Source: Acidobacteriota bacterium
GTDB taxonomy: Bacteria; Acidobacteriota; Blastocatellia; Pyrinomonadales; Pyrinomonadaceae
Reading direction: 5' to 3'
NCBI GenBank assembly: GCA_029781855.1
Contig: JAKOVX010000068.1
Span: 62,001 to 126,000, forward strand
DNA: 64,000 nt
Under the pieces are notes generated by a model that worked only from the letters and a program-made list of their open reading frames with translations, had not been told where the DNA came from and searched no databases. Of this stretch, positions 60,747 to 64,000 are shown one piece after another. Position numbers and translations under genes: made by a program. The stretch's first letter is position 1, and every line of letters starts with the position of its first letter.

Positions 60747-62771
60747 TTACCAAATGTTGCAGATATCCTTGCGAACCATCGGGCTGCCCTGTTTGCAAGA
60801 AAATGCCGCGGCAAATTCCGGCATGTTCGATAGCGGGCCGTTGACACGGTAGCGGGCGATCGCGTGCGGGTCGTTCTGGGCCTGATACGCCTCAACCTGC
60901 GGTGTCGCGATCTCCGCCCAGGCCTGAGCCCAGCCGAGGAAGAACCTCTGCTCCGGGGTCAGGTTGTCGATCGGCGCCGGTTTCGGCTTGCCTTCCATCG
61001 ACCTTTCCAGAGCAAGATATGCCATCGTCAGGCCGCCGAGATCGGCAATATTCTCGCCGAGCGTCAGCTTGCCGTTCATAAATACGTCACCGCCAACCTT
61101 GTACTTGCTGAACTGATCGACGACGCAGGCGCCGCGTTCGTCGAAGGTCTTCCGGTCCGCATCCGTCCACCATGTCTTCAGGTTTCCCTGAGCGTCGTAC
61201 TTGCTTCCCTCGTCGTCGAAACCGTGCGTTATCTCGTGACCGATAACAGCGCCGATACCGCCGTAGTTGATCGCATCGTCGGATGCCTGATCAAAGAACG
61301 GTGGCTGCAAGATGCCTGCCGGAAAGACGATCTCGTTAAATTGTGGGTTGTTATAGGCGTTGACTGTCGGAGGCGTCATTCCCCACTCTGATCTGTCGAC
61401 CGGTTTACCGGCTTTTTCCATGTTACGTTTGATCTCGAATTCGCCGGCCTTGAGATTATTTTCGAAGTAGTTGCCGCGGGTGATCTCGAGGCCCTTGTAG
61501 CCTTTCAGCTTGTCGGGGTAGCCGATCTTGCGGGTATAAGCGGCCAGCTTTTCAAGCGCCTTCTTTTTGGTCGCGTCGCTCATCCAGTCGAGCTTTTGAA
61601 TGCGTTCCTTGTAGGCAGCGAACAAGTTGTCAATGAGCTCATTCATTCGCTTTTTGGCTGCCGGCGAGAATGAGGTCTTGACGAATTCCTGCCCGAGCGA
61701 TTCTCCGATCGCTCCATCGACCTCCTGCGTGCATATCTTCCAGCGAGCCTGTTGTTCTTGGACGCCGGACAGGTATTTGGCGTAGAAATCGAACGAAGCG
61801 TCGCGAAACGCCTTCGGTAGAGAGGACGTGGAACCGGCGATGACAACCCACCGCATGTAGGTTTTCCAATCGTTTACCGGGACTTCGGTGATCATCTTGC
61901 TCATTTCCTCAAAGTACTTCGGCTGGCCGATGTTCACTTCCGTGACGGCCGGTATGCCGCGCGCTTTCAGGTAATCCGGCCACGAGAAATTCGGCGTTAA
62001 TTTCGCCAGTTCCGCGAGCGATTTCTTGTTGTAGTTTGCCTCGGAATCGCGGAGTTCGACCGGCGGTTTTGCGGCGGAAGCAAAACGCTTCTGGATCGCA
62101 TTCACGGTCTTTGTATTAGCCGCTGCAGCCTCAGGCGTGTCGCCGGCGAGTTCGAACAACTTGGTCATGAATTCGGCAAATTTCTGTCGGGTCTCGACCG
62201 ATTTTGCGTCGTCCTTGAACCAATAATCGCGATTTGGCAAGCCAACTCCGCCCTGAGATGCGCCTGCCAAATTTGCGTTGCTGTCCTTATCGTCGGGACC
62301 GATGCCGAACCGGAAAAATCCGCCAAAGCCGCGTTTGTGAAACGCAGCGATCTCTCGCTGCAGGTCGGCCGTCGTCTTGATCTGATCGATCTCGGCAAAG
62401 AACGGCTGGAGCGGCGCGATCCCTTTCTTTTCGATCGTGGCCTCGTCCATACAGGATGCGTAGTAGTCGCCGACGAGCTGCGTATCGCTTCCCTTCGGAG
62501 CGTTGGCCGCTTTGGCGGCATTTTCGACCACCTGCTTCAAAACGTTCTGGTTATTCTCGTAAACGATCAAAAAACTGCCCCAGCTCGGGTATTCCGCCGG
62601 GATCTTGGTCGTTTTCAACCAGTTACCGTTGGCGTATTGGTAGAAATCGTTGCAGGCGTCTACCGAGGTGTCCATCCGACTGGTGTCGAAGCCCTTACTT
62701 TGGGCGACGGAAACCATCGTCATTGAAAACAGCACGCCCAGAGCCGCCGAAAATCTTAAGAAAGATCTCAT
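60747..62771 (-). CDS. M13-family (neprilysin/PepO-like) zinc metallopeptidase, secreted
   Basis: A 674-residue exported endopeptidase. A signal peptide (about 1-23, SVAQ) is followed by a helical cap domain (about 35-420) and the catalytic M13_C domain. The zinc motif is H512-E-I-T-H516 in VIGHEITHGFDDEG, and the third ligand Glu is in GENIADLGGL. VNAYNNPQFNEIVFPAGILQPP is the M13 NAYY/F motif. Two Cys near the end (FSCKQGSP and DICNIW) fit the family. These enzymes cleave small peptides outside the membrane; it is one of at least three secreted peptidases in this window. Confidence 0.94.
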   Translation of the reverse strand: MRSFLRFSAALGVLFSMTMVSVAQSKGFDTSRMDTSVDACNDFYQYANGNWLKTTKIPAEYPSWGSFLIVYENNQNVLKQVVENAAKAANAPKGSDTQLVGDYYASCMDEATIEKKGIAPLQPFFAEIDQIKTTADLQREIAAFHKRGFGGFFRFGIGPDDKDSNANLAGASQGGVGLPNRDYWFKDDAKSVETRQKFAEFMTKLFELAGDTPEAAAANTKTVNAIQKRFASAAKPPVELRDSEANYNKKSLAELAKLTPNFSWPDYLKARGIPAVTEVNIGQPKYFEEMSKMITEVPVNDWKTYMRWVVIAGSTSSLPKAFRDASFDFYAKYLSGVQEQQARWKICTQEVDGAIGESLGQEFVKTSFSPAAKKRMNELIDNLFAAYKERIQKLDWMSDATKKKALEKLAAYTRKIGYPDKLKGYKGLEITRGNYFENNLKAGEFEIKRNMEKAGKPVDRSEWGMTPPTVNAYNNPQFNEIVFPAGILQPPFFDQASDDAINYGGIGAVIGHEITHGFDDEGSKYDAQGNLKTWWTDADRKTFDERGACVVDQFSKYKVGGDVFMNGKLTLGENIADLGGLTMAYLALERSMEGKPKPAPIDNLTPEQRFFLGWAQAWAEIATPQVEAYQAQNDPHAIARYRVNGPLSNMPEFAAAFSCKQGSPMVRKDICNIW

Positions 62772-62860
62772 TTTTTAAAAAACTCCCTGAAATTTCATTT
62801 AATTTAGAAAGACCGACTAAACCATTACGAATCAAACCTTAAACGGTTTCAAAATAGGCG

Positions 62861-64000
62861 TCAGACGAGGCTTTTGGTCCACGCAATGTACTTCTTCGAA
62901 TCGAACTTTTTGCCCGTGCTCCCGCTCGTCATGTAACGGATCGTTCCGAAAACCGGGCGTTCCATCCACGGCCGATCGTGCTTGCCGAAGCACCATAGAA
63001 TGCCGGCGTACGAATTCGGGTCGCGTCCGTCGAGGCAGTATTTGTTATTTAGATGCACGAGGGTTGCAAATGCAACCTCGTAGGAAGGCGACCAGGCGAT
63101 AACGTTCTTTCCCCACAGCATCCGGACGTAATTGTGCATTTCGCCGGTCACGACCATTTCGCGTTGGGCGGCGTTCCAGAGTTCGTCGTGGGTCTTACCC
63201 GCCTCCAACTGTTCGAGTGAGTAGTTGAACTGCCGCTCATCGTCCGCGTGTTCACGCATTGTCTTGTGTACCCAGGCCGGCAACGCGTCGAGTGAATCGT
63301 AATTCGGGTTAAACCGCGTCATGTTGAACGACAGCTCACGGCGGACGATGAGTTCCTCAAGATACGCGTCTTTCGATTCCTGAGGTGCGTCGGAATCACG
63401 GACGGCCAATGCGACCTCGATCGGCGAGAGAAAGCCGAAATGCAGATATGACGACAGCCGGGACGAGCCGTCGCGGTCTGGTTTGCTTCGCGCAGTGTTG
63501 TAATCGGGCAGGATCTCGTTGACAAACTTGTTGAGGCGATCACGTCCTGCAGTAGTTCCGCCGCGATAATGCCGCGACGGCTTAACGGCATGGTCGATGT
63601 CGCATTCGGCGACGAGTTCAGATATCGTTGCCGACGTGACGATCGTTTCAGGACAGTCGACGTCGAGTCCAACGCCAGAGACATTGACATTTTCGAACGG
63701 CAGCGGCTTGAGATACCGCTCGAGCAGCTTGTTGATCTTCGGACGGATCGTGTAAGCAGCGTACTCCTCCTTATCGAATTTCGCCATCGGAATGACGCCG
63801 TTCGAATCGACTGCGAAGACCGGCATCTCCGCCTTTTCTGCCACGCGCCGGTTGTGTTCCGGGATGATGAAACACGGATAGTCGTCGGTGACGATCAGTG
63901 CGGCGTCTTTTGCGAGTGCCGCCACGGTTCGTTTTGGCGAGTCTGCGTTCTGCTGAAGATAGAAAACGTAACGGATGCCGAGCCGTTCAAACTCGACCCG
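62861..64000 (-). CDS. phrB: Class II CPD photolyase (partial, cut by window end)
   Basis: At least 379 codons; the frame is open from the window edge and the true start is outside. A GTG at 63923-63925 is not the start, since the upstream codons read RLGIRYVFYLQQNADSPKRT, part of the N-terminal antenna domain. The C-terminal half carries the class II FAD-binding motifs: YRGGTTAGRDRLNKFV, SRLSSYLHFGFLSPIE, WNAAQREMVVTGEMHNYVRMLWGK, and the end LDGRDPNSYAGILWCFGKHDRPW. It repairs cyclobutane pyrimidine dimers with blue light. A DUF2256 gene, a usual companion, lies 2.9 kb away. Confidence 0.9.
   Translation of the reverse strand, partial: RVEFERLGIRYVFYLQQNADSPKRTVAALAKDAALIVTDDYPCFIIPEHNRRVAEKAEMPVFAVDSNGVIPMAKFDKEEYAAYTIRPKINKLLERYLKPLPFENVNVSGVGLDVDCPETIVTSATISELVAECDIDHAVKPSRHYRGGTTAGRDRLNKFVNEILPDYNTARSKPDRDGSSRLSSYLHFGFLSPIEVALAVRDSDAPQESKDAYLEELIVRRELSFNMTRFNPNYDSLDALPAWVHKTMREHADDERQFNYSLEQLEAGKTHDELWNAAQREMVVTGEMHNYVRMLWGKNVIAWSPSYEVAFATLVHLNNKYCLDGRDPNSYAGILWCFGKHDRPWMERPVFGTIRYMTSGSTGKKFDSKKYIAWTKSLV

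Overview
This window looks like chromosomal DNA of an acidobacterium, most likely of the Blastocatellia/Pyrinomonadaceae type. That placement is inferred from gene content, not computed. The signs are a 1,185-residue Oar-like TonB-dependent receptor with an N-terminal carboxypeptidase-regulatory-like domain, a zinc-ribbon/SH3 protein, a secreted 'IPFPF...GEYRI' protein, several secreted metallopeptidases (M28, M13, M1-like), futalosine-pathway menaquinone genes, and many short Tat- or Sec-exported proteins. There is no rRNA, prophage, insertion sequence or CRISPR array. The one tRNA gene is a selenocysteine tRNA.

Layout. 1-8.6 kb: the end of an ArsR/AHSA1 pair, a zinc-ribbon/SH3 protein, a small Cys protein, S1/P1 nuclease, an M20 peptidase, tRNA-Sec, dprA, topA and a PmtA-like methyltransferase. 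8.8-15 kb: an M28 peptidase, a GNAT enzyme, a lone CbbQ-type AAA ATPase, small membrane proteins and lipoproteins, and a Tat-exported amine oxidase. 15.4-18.9 kb: the TonB-dependent receptor and its terminator. 18.9-22.1 kb: mostly gene-free DNA with structured repeats, including a duplicated hairpin unit whose stems show compensatory changes, plus two small secreted proteins. 22.1-31.6 kb: on the minus strand a lipoprotein, a Dabb protein, a PHP phosphoesterase and an M1-like protein that has lost its zinc ligands; divergently, an ABC ATPase, an FtsX-type permease and an AttH/CrtC-like lipocalin. 31.6-37.1 kb: a group II PLP decarboxylase with a SRPBCC partner, divergent from two APC-family amino acid transporters. 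37.3-44.9 kb: a PpiD/SurA-like chaperone, NAD kinase, an operon of secreted protein, cyclase and alkyltransferase-like protein, then mqnA and mqnC. 45-49.9 kb: an O-methyltransferase, a TetR/cupin divergent pair with a clear operator, and glutamate dehydrogenase. 50-57.9 kb: fatty-acid desaturase, a DUF962 protein, an esterase, a DUF2721 protein, a COG1313 radical SAM enzyme, a ParDE toxin-antitoxin pair, peroxiredoxin, a YggX-like protein and a TlpA-MsrB fusion. 58-64 kb: a cytochrome b / sulfite-oxidase-family pair, a DUF2256 mini-gene, an aminoacyl-tRNA-protein-transferase-like protein, an M13 peptidase and a class II photolyase cut by the window edge.

How the genes work together. Several sets look functional as units: menaquinone synthesis (mqnA, mqnC); amino acid import and decarboxylation (two APC carriers and an aromatic-amino-acid-type decarboxylase); oxidative-damage repair (peroxiredoxin, YggX-like, TlpA-MsrB, molybdenum oxidoreductase with cytochrome b); DNA repair and uptake (dprA, topA, alkyltransferase-like protein, photolyase); and an envelope-transport block (lipoprotein, ABC transporter, lipocalin). 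The strongest candidates for something undescribed are the covarying hairpin repeats at about 19.0-19.3 kb, the M1-family pseudopeptidase at 22.5-24.6 kb, and the hairpin with a T-run ending four bases before the topA start codon.
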